Shown here: positions 8,630 through 16,778 of the stretch, one piece after another
How the letters are laid out: each line of letters opens with the position of its first letter
Numbering within the stretch: the stretch's first letter is position 1
NCBI RefSeq assembly: GCF_003570885.1
Contig: NZ_QXJC01000001.1
Span: forward strand, 1,302,001 to 1,366,000
Direction: 5' to 3'
DNA: 64,000 bases
DNA from: Simplicispira hankyongi
Lineage (GTDB): Bacteria; Pseudomonadota; Gammaproteobacteria; Burkholderiales; Burkholderiaceae_C
Program-made: the position numbers and the translations under genes
Notes under the pieces: model-generated
The model's database searches: none
What the model saw: the letters and a program-made list of their open reading frames with translations, nothing else
What the model was told of the DNA's origin: nothing

Positions 8630-8674
8630 TACAATCAACCACCGGGCCCAAGTTTCTTGACGCCCGGTTTTTTG
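8630..8674 (+). promoter_or_regulatory. guaC leader: TACAAT box followed by terminator-like hairpin
   Basis: TACAAT at 8630-8635 is a good -10 box (no strong -35). Five bases further starts a hairpin ACCGGGC / GCCCGGT (8641-8647 with 8661-8667 arms), whose loop contains a second small stem CAAG-TTT-CTTG, followed by T6. The predicted transcript would begin with a terminator-like structure 125 bases ahead of the guaC ATG. It could be an attenuator, a short RNA, or the terminator of the upstream gene; the sequence alone does not decide. Confidence 0.55.
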
Positions 8675-8798
8675 TGCCTGCGCAAGCAGGGGTTCGGGCC
8701 ACCTCGCTGCAGGCGCCCCGCAAAAACCGGCGCCAGGCCAAGCGCCCACCGCAGAACAGCATTTGCCTCTGCGGCCTTCTACGGAGCTTGGACACTGT

Positions 8799-9776
8799 AT
8801 GGAAATCTTCGACTACGACAACGTGCTGCTGCTGCCGCGCAAGTGCCACGTGCAAAGCCGCGCCGAGTGCGATGCCAGCGTAGAGCTGGGCGGGCGGCGC
8901 TTTCGCCTGCCCGTGGTGCCGGCAAACATGAAAACCGTGGTGAACGAGGCCATCTGCGAATGGATGGCCAGAAGCGGCTACTTCTATGTCATGCACCGTT
9001 TCGACCTCGACAATGTGCAGTTCGTGCGCGACATGACCGAGCGCGGCGTGTTCACCTCCATCTCGCTCGGCGTCAAACAGCCCGATTACGACACCGTGGC
9101 GCGCCTGGTGGCCGAGGGGCTGTCGCCCGACTACATCACCATCGATATCGCACACGGCCACGCCGACACGGTGCACGCGATGATCACGCACTTGAAGGAA
9201 AAGCTTCCGCGCTCCTTTGTGATCGCCGGCAACGTGGGTACGCCCGAAGCGGTGATCGACCTGGAAAACTGGGGCGCAGACGCCACCAAGGTGGGCGTGG
9301 GCCCGGGCAAGGTCTGCATCACCAAGCTGAAAACGGGTTTTGGCACGGGCGGCTGGCAACTCTCGGCGCTCAAGTGGTGCGCGCGCGTGGCGACCAAACC
9401 CATCATTGCCGACGGCGGCATCCGCAGCCATGGCGACATTGCCAAGAGCGTGCGCTTTGGCGCCAGCATGGTGATGATCGGCTCGCTCTTTGCCGGCCAT
9501 GAGGAATCCCCCGGCAAGACGGTGGAAGTGGACGGTCAGCTGTTCAAGGAGTACTACGGCTCGGCCAGCGACTTCAACAAGGGCGAATACCGGCACGTCG
9601 AGGGCAAGCGCATTCTCGAGCCCATCAAGGGCACGCTGGCCGACACGCTGGTCGAGATGGAGCAGGATGTGCAAAGCTCCATCAGCTATTCGGGCGGTAC
9701 GCGGCTGATGGACATCCGCAAGGTCAACTACGTCATCCTGGGCGGCGACAACGCGGGCGAGCACCTGCTCATGTGA
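8799..9776 (+). CDS. guaC: GMP reductase
   Basis: A 325-residue TIM-barrel enzyme of the IMPDH/GMPR family that reduces GMP to IMP and ammonia with NADPH, in purine salvage. The start [16 protein letters not shown] is the classical beginning of the short (GuaC type 2) enzymes of about 325 residues. The catalytic loop [10 protein letters not shown] carries the active cysteine, and [12 protein letters not shown] and [14 protein letters not shown] are the phosphate-binding segments. No CBS domain is present, which separates it from IMP dehydrogenase. The gene stands alone behind the leader hairpin at 8641, which suggests regulation at the level of early transcription. Confidence 0.93.
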   Translation: MEIFDYDNVLLLPRKCHVQSRAECDASVELGGRRFRLPVVPANMKTVVNEAICEWMARSGYFYVMHRFDLDNVQFVRDMTERGVFTSISLGVKQPDYDTVARLVAEGLSPDYITIDIAHGHADTVHAMITHLKEKLPRSFVIAGNVGTPEAVIDLENWGADATKVGVGPGKVCITKLKTGFGTGGWQLSALKWCARVATKPIIADGGIRSHGDIAKSVRFGASMVMIGSLFAGHEESPGKTVEVDGQLFKEYYGSASDFNKGEYRHVEGKRILEPIKGTLADTLVEMEQDVQSSISYSGGTRLMDIRKVNYVILGGDNAGEHLLM

Positions 9777-9903
9777 CGATTGCGCGGTATTCACACACAA
9801 CTGCTTGAACGCTGGCGCGCGCTCGCTGCAAGCCAGATGACAGCCAAGGGCGGGAAATGCACACCATGATGGGGCTTTCCCAGCCCCTACCCGGAGGATG
9901 CCC

Positions 9904-10791
9904 ATGCCCCACACTTCGCGCTCCCGTATCGCCCTGCTGGGCGTTGGCCTCATGGGCCTGCGCGCTGGCCGGCGGCTGCTGCAGGCGGGCTACCCGGTAC
10001 TTGCCTGGAACCGTACCCCCGCCAAGGCCCAATTGCTGGCTGCCGATGGCGCTACCTTCTGCAAAACCCCAGCCGAAGCCACGGCGCAGGCCGACATCAC
10101 CATCAGCTTCCTGGAAAACGGCCCGGTGGTGGGCGATGTGCTGTTTTCCCAGGGCGCGGCGCAGGGTATGGCACGCGGCAGCCTGTTCATCGACATGGCG
10201 TCCATCCAGCCACGCGAGGCACGCGACCATGCAGCGCGCCTCGGTGAAATGGGCGTCGCCCACCTCGACGCCCCCGTCTCGGGCGGCACGGTAGGCGCTG
10301 AAGCCGGCACGCTGGCCATCATGGTCGGCGGCAAACCGGCAGACTACGAACGCGCACGCGAGGTGTTCGAAGTGCTCGGCCGAGCCACCCTGGTCGGCCC
10401 GCACGGCGCCGGCCAACTGACCAAGCTGGCCAACCAGATGATCGTTGGCATCACCATTGGCGCCGTCGCCGAGGCCCTGCTGTTTGCCGCCAAGGGCGGC
10501 GCCGACATGGCCAAGGTACGCGAAGCCATTGGCGGCGGCTTTGCCGACAGCCGTATCCTGCAACTGCATGGCGAACGCATGGTTCAGCGCGATTTCGCCC
10601 CGCGCGGCAGCATGAAAACCCAGCTCAAGGATTTGCACAATGTGCTCGCCACGGCGCGAGAAATTGGCTTCGACGCGCCCGTGACGGCGCTCTTTGAAAC
10701 GCTCTACACGCAAGGAGTCGAGCACGGACTGGGCGAGCTGGACCACAGCGGCTTGTTCGTCGAGCTCGCCAGCCGCAATGCGATGCAATAG
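9904..10791 (+). CDS. NAD(P)-dependent beta-hydroxyacid dehydrogenase (GarR/MmsB-like)
   Basis: A 295-residue member of the 3-hydroxyisobutyrate/tartronate-semialdehyde/6-phosphogluconate dehydrogenase superfamily. It shows the N-terminal Rossmann motif ALLGVGLMGLRAGRRLLQAG, the substrate-site signature DAPVSGGTVGAEAGTL and the catalytic lysine helix GQLTKLANQM. The substrate within the family is not readable; many such paralogues act on small 3-hydroxyacids or aldehydes. I chose the ATG at 9904 because GGAGG ends at 9897, giving a normal 6-base spacing; the in-frame ATG at 9898 would touch the ribosome-binding site. It ends just before the tRNA-Lys promoter. Confidence 0.88.
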   Translation: MPHTSRSRIALLGVGLMGLRAGRRLLQAGYPVLAWNRTPAKAQLLAADGATFCKTPAEATAQADITISFLENGPVVGDVLFSQGAAQGMARGSLFIDMASIQPREARDHAARLGEMGVAHLDAPVSGGTVGAEAGTLAIMVGGKPADYERAREVFEVLGRATLVGPHGAGQLTKLANQMIVGITIGAVAEALLFAAKGGADMAKVREAIGGGFADSRILQLHGERMVQRDFAPRGSMKTQLKDLHNVLATAREIGFDAPVTALFETLYTQGVEHGLGELDHSGLFVELASRNAMQ

Positions 10792-10801
10792 ATACGATTT
10801 T

Positions 10802-10832
10802 TTGCGAGACGGCCCGCTTTTCTGTATATAAT
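10802..10832 (+). promoter_or_regulatory. Promoter of the tRNA-Lys gene
   Basis: A perfect TATAAT (10827-10832) lies 19 bases after a TTGCGA -35-like element (10802-10807). It is followed by a GC-rich stretch with C/T-rich initiation sequence, as usual for stable-RNA promoters, about 38 bases ahead of the mature tRNA. Confidence 0.7.
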
Positions 10833-10869
10833 TTCGCTCTCTGCTGCGAGGCAGACAAGGTTTCAAAGT

Positions 10870-10945
10870 GGGTTCTTAGCTCAGTTGGTAGAGCAGCGGA
10901 CTCTTAATCCGTAGGTCGAGTGTTCGAGCCACTCAGGACCCACCA
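10870..10945 (+). tRNA. tRNA-Lys (anticodon CUU)
   Basis: A 76-base cloverleaf with encoded CCA. The acceptor stem GGGTTCT pairs with AGGACCC (one G-U pair), the D-arm is GCTCAGTTGGTAGAGC, and the anticodon loop CTCTTAA sits on the GCGGA/TCCGT stem, giving anticodon CUU that reads AAG. The T-loop is GTTCGAG. It has its own promoter and terminator, so it is a single-gene unit. Confidence 0.97.
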
Positions 10946-10950
10946 CTTAC

Positions 10951-10990
10951 AAAGGGAGCTGGCCATGCGCCAGTTCCCTTTTTCGTTTTT
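10951..10990 (+). terminator. Intrinsic terminator of tRNA-Lys
   Basis: The stem AAAGGGA-g-CTGG closes against CCAG-t-TCCCTTT over a small loop and is followed by T5 and a second T run. It starts six bases after the tRNA CCA end. Confidence 0.88.
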
Positions 10991-11106
10991 ATCTGACACG
11001 GGACGCGCTCCTGGGCACGCAAGCGCCGTTTCACCGGCCCTTCCATAATCGTTCGCATCGTGCCGGCGACGCCCGCACGGCTTCCTTTCAGAGAACTGCT
11101 TTTCCC

Positions 11107-12339
11107 ATGAATCCGCAAGCCAACGAATTGTGGCGTGCTCCGCGCTGGGCCCTGGCCGTCTTGCTGGCTTTGCTGGGCATGCTGGGACCGTTTTCGATCG
11201 ATACCTACCTGCCCGCCTTTTCGGGCATTGCCACCGCCTTGGGCGCGACGCCGGTGGAGATGCAGCAAACGCTGTCGGCCTATCTCTTTGGCTTCGCGTT
11301 CATGAATCTGTTTCATGGCGCGCTGGCGGACAGCTTTGGGCGGCGTCCGGTGGTGTTGTGGGGCATTGCCATCTTTACCCTGGCATCGGCGGGTTGCGCC
11401 TTGTCGCAAACCATTGGGCAACTGGTGTTTTTCCGCGCCCTGCAAGGCTTGTCGACGGGGGCTGGCATCGTCGTCTCGCGCGCCGTGATTCGCGACATGT
11501 TCGCGCCAGAACAGGCGCAGAAGGTGATGAGCCAGGTCACCATTTATTTCGGCGCGGCCCCGGCCATCGCGCCCATCGTCGGTGGCTGGCTGCTGGTGCA
11601 CACCGGCTGGCACAGCATTTTCTGGTTTCTGACCCTGGTGGGCGTGGCGCTGTGGCTGGCCAACTACCGCCTGTTGCCTGAGACGCTGCATACAGACCAC
11701 CGCCAGCCATTCAATGTGCGCCACCTGATGCGCGGCTACTGGGAACTGGGGGCGAGCCCACGCTTTCTTTTGCTGGCACTGGCCAGCGGCGTACCGTTCA
11801 ACGGCATGTTCCTTTACGTGCTGGGTGCGCCTGCCTTTCTGGGCCAGCACCTGGGCCTGGCGCCCACCCAATTCTTCTGGTTTTTCTTGCTGACTATCTC
11901 CGGCATCATGTCCGGCGCCTGGCTGAGCGGTCGGCTGGCCGGCAAAATCGCTCCCAAGCGGCAGATTCGCCATGGTTTCGTCATCATGCTGGTGACGTCG
12001 CTGCTCAACTTGCTGGCCAACCTCTTTTTCCCTGTACATGTCTCCTGGGCGCTGCTGCCCATCGCCGTATTCGCCTTCGGCTGGGCGCTGATGGTGCCCG
12101 TCGTGACACTGCTGGTGCTTGATCTTTATCCGGCGCGGCGCGGCATGGCGTCGTCGCTCCAGGCCTTCATCGGTTCGGTTGCCAACGGCACCGTCGCTGG
12201 CGTGCTGGTGCCGCTGGTGATGCATTCGACCACCTTGATGGCCTTGTCTTCGCTGCTGATGATGGGCATCGGCCTTGCTGCCTGGATTTACCTGCACCAT
12301 CGCTGGCCGGAAATCGGCGCCAACACCGCACGGGCCTAA
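11107..12339 (+). CDS. Bcr/CflA-family multidrug efflux transporter (MFS)
   Basis: A 410-residue major facilitator with about twelve membrane helices, expected to export drugs or small metabolites by proton antiport. The beginning ALLGMLGPFSIDTYLPAF and the loop-2 motif A (GALADSFGRRPVVL) are typical of the Bcr/CflA group, as is the helix-5 region GAAPAIAPIVGGWLL. The substrate is unknown. It is a single gene after the tRNA and ends only five bases from the convergent GGDEF gene, with no terminator visible between them. Confidence 0.9.
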   Translation: MNPQANELWRAPRWALAVLLALLGMLGPFSIDTYLPAFSGIATALGATPVEMQQTLSAYLFGFAFMNLFHGALADSFGRRPVVLWGIAIFTLASAGCALSQTIGQLVFFRALQGLSTGAGIVVSRAVIRDMFAPEQAQKVMSQVTIYFGAAPAIAPIVGGWLLVHTGWHSIFWFLTLVGVALWLANYRLLPETLHTDHRQPFNVRHLMRGYWELGASPRFLLLALASGVPFNGMFLYVLGAPAFLGQHLGLAPTQFFWFFLLTISGIMSGAWLSGRLAGKIAPKRQIRHGFVIMLVTSLLNLLANLFFPVHVSWALLPIAVFAFGWALMVPVVTLLVLDLYPARRGMASSLQAFIGSVANGTVAGVLVPLVMHSTTLMALSSLLMMGIGLAAWIYLHHRWPEIGANTARA

Positions 12340-12344
12340 GCCCT

Positions 12345-13808
12345 TTAGCGGCGCCGCCGATCAGCGGGGATCTCTTCGTAATACCGCGCCTTTTCGGCGT
12401 ACATGGCCTTGTCGGCGCGGTGCAGCGCAGCCTCTACCTGGTCCCCGCTGCTGCAACTGGCCACGCCAATGGCCAGACTGAGCGACTGGCCGACATAGAA
12501 CTGGTTGTTCATTTCCACCAGTGAGACGATGCGCTCGGTCAAGGCAAGTGCGCCGTGCTCGTCCGTCCCCGGCAGCAGAATAATGAATTCATCGCCCCCG
12601 ATGCGCGCCGCGCAGGACGAGGCATCCACCGCTTTGGCCAGCACCTCTCCCGCACGGCGCAGCAAGGCGTCGCCTGCCGCATGGCCTTCGTCGTCATTGA
12701 CGCGCTTGAGGCCATTGAGATCGATAGTGACAACGCTGAGCGGCCACGGTCCCTTGCGGGTGATGCGATTGAGCTCTTCCACATAGAACGCACGGTTGCG
12801 CAGTTGCGTCAGCACATCGTGTTTGCCCAGGTATTCGAGGTAGGCCTCGGCCTTCTTGCGCGCTGTGATGTCCACCAGCGACACCAGAACCAGGCCCCAA
12901 TCGTCGCGGTGGCCGTCAAGCACCGAGAATTGCATGTGGATATGGACGGCGTCGCCGGACAGGGCGTAGTTCAGCACCTCACGCTGCTGAACCAGCTTAC
13001 CGTCCCACAAATCCTGCAGTTGCTCGGCAAAGGATTCTTCCATTTCATCGCGGAAGATGCGGGGAAGGTTGTTGAGCAAGGCCTCTTTGCTCGCAGCACC
13101 CAACATCTGCAATGTCTGCTGGTTGACGTCGATGACGCGAATTTCCTGCATGCAGCGCGAGACGAACTCTGGGTGCACTTTGAGGAAGGTCTTGAAATCC
13201 CGTATGCCCTGGGCGCGCACGTCATCCAGCAAACGCTTGACGGCACTAAAGTCTTCCACCCAGAGGGAAACGGGCGAATGCTCGAAGAGATCGCGGGCGT
13301 AGCGCTCGCTGCGCTGCAGCCGCTGCGTGGCCTGTGCCTGTGCGGTCACGTCTTCCAAGGACACCAGGACCCGGCTCCAGGTGGCCTCGTGGCCGGGCAG
13401 GATGCGGGCGTGCACCACCACGTCCAGCCGCCGACCATCGAGGGCGTAGTTCACCGTCTGGTTGTCGAAACCTTGTGCCCCCGACCACAGTTCGGCCATC
13501 TCGTAGGCCACCCGATCGTGCATATCGTCTCGAAAAACGCTGTCTAGGCGCGCAAACAGTTCGTCGGCACTGCCAGCGGCAAACAGGCCCAGCGTACGCT
13601 GGTTGACGCGCAACACCTTGAGGCTTGCCGTGCACTCGCGCAGCCGCGCCGGGTTTTCATCGAAATGTGCACGGATATCGGTGACGCCTTCGGCCCGCCA
13701 GCGCTCAAACAATTGCTTGAGGGCACTGTAATCCTCCAGCCAGAGCGACACCGGCGCCAGCTCGAACATGTGCTCGAAATCAGTGTCTGTAGTGGGGGTG
13801 GACGGCAC
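12345..13808 (-). CDS. Diguanylate cyclase with two tandem PAS-like domains
   Basis: A cytoplasmic protein with two similar sensor domains (about residues 12-150 and 170-310, each starting FE-L/H-APVSLW-EDxSA and ending VLVSLxDxTA) followed by a GGDEF domain (about 325-485). The signature IGGDEFIILLPG is intact, so it should make c-di-GMP; the inhibitory RxxD site is not obvious. The duplicated sensor domains look like an internal duplication; no haem or FAD ligand motif is apparent. I prefer the GTG at 13808 because AGAGGAG lies eight bases before it; an ATG at 13847 would add 13 residues but has no ribosome-binding site. Confidence 0.88.
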   Translation of the reverse strand: MPSTPTTDTDFEHMFELAPVSLWLEDYSALKQLFERWRAEGVTDIRAHFDENPARLRECTASLKVLRVNQRTLGLFAAGSADELFARLDSVFRDDMHDRVAYEMAELWSGAQGFDNQTVNYALDGRRLDVVVHARILPGHEATWSRVLVSLEDVTAQAQATQRLQRSERYARDLFEHSPVSLWVEDFSAVKRLLDDVRAQGIRDFKTFLKVHPEFVSRCMQEIRVIDVNQQTLQMLGAASKEALLNNLPRIFRDEMEESFAEQLQDLWDGKLVQQREVLNYALSGDAVHIHMQFSVLDGHRDDWGLVLVSLVDITARKKAEAYLEYLGKHDVLTQLRNRAFYVEELNRITRKGPWPLSVVTIDLNGLKRVNDDEGHAAGDALLRRAGEVLAKAVDASSCAARIGGDEFIILLPGTDEHGALALTERIVSLVEMNNQFYVGQSLSLAIGVASCSSGDQVEAALHRADKAMYAEKARYYEEIPADRRRR

Positions 13809-13872
13809 GGCAAAGGCTCCTCTCATGCGCATTATTGACGCGTTCAAGAGTGCTGTAGCGTCTCAGAACAGC

Positions 13873-13904
13873 AAAAAGGCCGGCTCCTTGCGGAGCCGGC
13901 CTTC
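13873..13904 (-). terminator. Intrinsic terminator of the DEAD-box helicase gene
   Basis: A perfect 12-base stem, AAGGCCGGCTCC against GGAGCCGGCCTT with a four-base loop, followed on the minus strand by a T run. It lies about 20 bases after the helicase stop and upstream of the GGDEF gene. Confidence 0.92.
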
Positions 13905-13924
13905 AGATTCGATGAGGACCGCGA

Positions 13925-15706
13925 TTAGCGTGCAGGACGCGCCGGGCGCTTGCGCGCGTCGTGCGGTGTGAAGGACTTGCCGGCCGGAGCCCCCGGCTTG
14001 GCAAACGCGGGCCTGCGCGGGGCGAAATCGCCGCGTGGGGCGCCCGCATCACCGCGTGGCGCGCCATAGCTGCCACGACCAGCGTCACCAAAACCGGGCT
14101 TGCGGCCATAGCCATCACCATCACGACGGGGCGCGAAGGAGCGGCCTTCCGGCGCGCCTTGCACCCGTGGACGGTCGTTGAAACCACTACGGCCTTCGCT
14201 GCGCGACGCACCTGCGTAACCGCGATCACGCGAAGGCTGCTCACGACCACCCCGTGCACCGAAATTGCCCTGGGGCGGACGGGTGGACGGAAAGCGTTGC
14301 GTGGGCTCCAGGCCTGGGATGACTTCGTTCTTGATTTGCTGGTGCGTATAGCCTTCGATATCAAAAATCTTGCGGCGATCGCGGAATTCGGCGAAGGTGA
14401 TGGCCAGGCCATCGCGCCCGGCACGGCCGGTACGGCCAATGCGGTGCGTGTAGTCCTCGGCCTTCATGGGCAGACCGAAGTTGAATACGTGGGTGACAGT
14501 GGGCACGTCAATGCCGCGCGCCGCCACGTCGGTGGCCACCAGAATCTGCACCTGGCCCTGGCGCAGCGCCATCAGGCGGCGGTTGCGCAGGCCCTGGCTC
14601 AATGCGCCATGCAGGGCCACGGCGCTGAAGCCTTCCTGCTGCAGGTCGGCGGCCAGGCCGTCGCACTCGATCTGGGTGCTGGCAAACACGATGGCCTGGT
14701 TGATGGTGGTGTCGCGCAGCCAGTGATCGAGCATCTTGCGCTTGTGCTGCAGGTTGTCGGCCCAGTACAGGATCTGCTTGATGTTGCTGTGCTTTTCCTG
14801 CGGCGAATCGATCTGGATCTTCTGCACCGAGGAACCACCATCGTGCATGACGCGCATGGCGAGCTGCTGGATGCGGGGCGCAAACGTGGCGCTGAACATC
14901 ATGGTTTGCTTGCGCTGGCTGGTGAGCTGGTTGATCTCGGCCAGATCATCCGAAAAGCCGAGGTCCAGCATACGGTCGGCTTCGTCCACGACCAGGAACT
15001 GCACCTGGTCGAGCTTGATTTGCATGGAGCGCTGCAAGTCGAGCAGACGGCCCGGCGTGGCGACCACCAGGTCAGCATTCTGCAGCTTGGCAATTTGCAG
15101 TTGGTAGGGCATGCCGCCAACGACGTTGGCGACGCGCAGGCCGCGGGAATGCTTGACAAGGTCGATGGCGTCGTGCGCCACCTGTTGGGCCAGCTCGCGC
15201 GTTGGGCAAACAATCAGTGCACCAGGCACGGCCGGCTTGAAATTGCGGTTGTTGGTGGGGTCTTTGCGCTTGGCACGCTTAGGCGCAGCTTCGCCGCGCG
15301 CGGCGGCTTCGGCGCAGGCCTGTTCGTATGCAGCACGGGCCTGCTCAGCGGCTTCGGCCTGCTGGCGCAGCAAGGTATTCAGCACCGGCAGCAGAAATGC
15401 TGCCGTCTTGCCGCTGCCCGTCTGGCTGGAGACCATCAGGTCGATGTAGCGGCCACCCTTGGCTTCCGCGCCCATAGCCAGCGGAATGCACTTGAGCTGC
15501 ACGGCCGTGGGCTGGGTGTAGCCCAGATCGGCAACCGCCTGAACAAGCTCGGAAGCCAGGCCCAGTTCGACAAAACCGTTGGGTTCGGGCGCAGTGTCGG
15601 GAGAGGCTTCGATATTGGAAGCGGTGTGGCTTGCGCCGTGCTCGGCGGGCATGGAAAAGGATTCGGCAGGCGCAAAGTCGCCCTGCACTTCAAAAGTGTC
15701 GGTCAT
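13925..15706 (-). CDS. DEAD-box ATP-dependent RNA helicase (RhlE-like)
   Basis: A 593-residue RNA helicase with all core motifs: FVELGLASELVQAVADLGYTQ (Q-motif), SSQTGSGKTAAFLLP (motif I), CPTRELAQQ (Ia), VVDEADRMLDLGF (DEAD box), FSATF (III), VATDVAARGID and HRIGRTGRAGR (VI). The C-terminal about 110 residues are rich in Arg, Gly and Pro (DRGYAGASRSEGRSGF and similar), a typical RNA-binding tail. An extra charged insert between motifs I and Ia contains AKRKDPTNN. I chose the ATG giving MTDTFEVQGDFAP; a longer frame reaches upstream through the leader but lacks support. The 220-base leader contains two stem-loops, so autoregulation or cold-responsive control is possible. Confidence 0.9.
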   Translation of the reverse strand: MTDTFEVQGDFAPAESFSMPAEHGASHTASNIEASPDTAPEPNGFVELGLASELVQAVADLGYTQPTAVQLKCIPLAMGAEAKGGRYIDLMVSSQTGSGKTAAFLLPVLNTLLRQQAEAAEQARAAYEQACAEAAARGEAAPKRAKRKDPTNNRNFKPAVPGALIVCPTRELAQQVAHDAIDLVKHSRGLRVANVVGGMPYQLQIAKLQNADLVVATPGRLLDLQRSMQIKLDQVQFLVVDEADRMLDLGFSDDLAEINQLTSQRKQTMMFSATFAPRIQQLAMRVMHDGGSSVQKIQIDSPQEKHSNIKQILYWADNLQHKRKMLDHWLRDTTINQAIVFASTQIECDGLAADLQQEGFSAVALHGALSQGLRNRRLMALRQGQVQILVATDVAARGIDVPTVTHVFNFGLPMKAEDYTHRIGRTGRAGRDGLAITFAEFRDRRKIFDIEGYTHQQIKNEVIPGLEPTQRFPSTRPPQGNFGARGGREQPSRDRGYAGASRSEGRSGFNDRPRVQGAPEGRSFAPRRDGDGYGRKPGFGDAGRGSYGAPRGDAGAPRGDFAPRRPAFAKPGAPAGKSFTPHDARKRPARPAR

Positions 15707-15724
15707 ATTTTTTCTCACGAAAGC

Positions 15725-15781
15725 GACCGGAAGCGAAAGCTCCGGGCGGTCTCTCTGATGGTTAAAAAACATCAACCATCA
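15725..15781 (-). promoter_or_regulatory. Two stem-loops in the DEAD-box helicase leader
   Basis: The first is TGATGGTT / AACCATCA (15756-15763 with 15774-15781, 10-base loop); the second is a GAAA-capped stem CCGG-aa-GC / GC-t-CCGG extended by an outer GACC/GGTC (15725-15751). Both lie within 75 bases before the ATG of the helicase gene. Confidence 0.6.
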
Positions 15782-15927
15782 AACGAAACCTGCAGCGGCG
15801 TCGCGCTACTGCGGCTGGGTATTCATCGCAAGGGCTGTCTGGGCCTGAAATCGGCCAGACTCGTTGCGGACCCGGTGTGTGAAGGGAGATGCACAAACTT
15901 GCAGCGCTATGCGGTGCAAGTCAGCAA

Positions 15928-16548
15928 TTATGCCACGGATTCGGGTTTTCCCGCAAGTGCCTCAGCTGCGAAGAGCTGTGCGCGGTAGTGCGCCAGCTCG
16001 TCAATCGACTCATACACATCGGCCAGCGCCGTGTGTTTCTGCGCCTTTTTGAAGCTGCTGTAGGCGGCGGGCTTCCAGCGCTTGGCCAGCTCCTTGAGCG
16101 TGCTGACGTCCACATTGCGGTAGTGCAGAAAAGCTTCCAGCTTGGGCATGTAGCGGGCCAGAAAGCGCCGGTCCTGCCCGATGCTGTTACCGCACAAAGG
16201 CACGGCTCCCTTGGGCGCGTAGCGCTTGACGAATTCCAGCACCTGCGCTTCTGCTTCTGCTTCGGTCAGCGTGGAGGCGCGCACTTTGTCGATCAAGCCG
16301 CTGCGGCCGTGCGTGCCCTTGTTCCAGGCATCCATGGCTGCCAGCAATTCGTCGCTCTGGTGCACCACCAGCACCGGGCCCTCAACGCAGGGCGTGAGCT
16401 GCGGGCCGGTGACGACCACGGCAATTTCGATGATGCGTTCTTTCTCCGGGTCCAGGCCCGTCATTTCGCAATCGAGCCAGATCAGGTTTTGATCGGAGCG
16501 GCCCAGCGCAGGCGTTGCAGGGGAAAGGGAGGCGGAAGGTACAGACAT
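15928..16548 (-). CDS. orn: Oligoribonuclease
   Basis: A 206-residue DEDDh 3'-5' exonuclease that degrades two- to five-base RNA oligomers, including pGpG from c-di-GMP breakdown, which links it to the HD-GYP protein of this window. The acid residues are visible: [14 protein letters not shown] (DxE, motif I), [16 protein letters not shown] (motif II D) and [14 protein letters not shown] (motif III H and D). I chose [13 protein letters not shown] as start; a longer frame would run into the divergent promoter region. It starts about 230 bases from the divergent Ste24-like protease. Confidence 0.93.
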   Translation of the reverse strand: MSVPSASLSPATPALGRSDQNLIWLDCEMTGLDPEKERIIEIAVVVTGPQLTPCVEGPVLVVHQSDELLAAMDAWNKGTHGRSGLIDKVRASTLTEAEAEAQVLEFVKRYAPKGAVPLCGNSIGQDRRFLARYMPKLEAFLHYRNVDVSTLKELAKRWKPAAYSSFKKAQKHTALADVYESIDELAHYRAQLFAAEALAGKPESVA

Positions 16549-16778
16549 ACCGCAGATTGTCGCGCACCCAGTCTGGCGACAGCCGCGTGCTCCTTGCCCC
16601 AAGGCGATGCTGAACAAGTCACCGCGATGGCGCGCGCCGTGCATCGGGATGGGATGCAAGGCGCAAACCGCACCCATAGCCGCAGCGATGGCGAGGATTT
16701 GCAACGCGGCAGACCGCCCGAGGTACGGATGCGCGGCGCGTGAGAGACTTGTTCAGCATTGCCCTAAACTCGCGCAAC

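Noticed and set aside
8638-8674. Known purine riboswitch in the guaC leader
   Set aside because: No conserved purine aptamer core is seen; only a hairpin and a T run.
13961-15988. 675-codon open frame on the plus strand
   Set aside because: Antisense of the DEAD-box helicase gene, which has all motifs and a terminator on the other strand.
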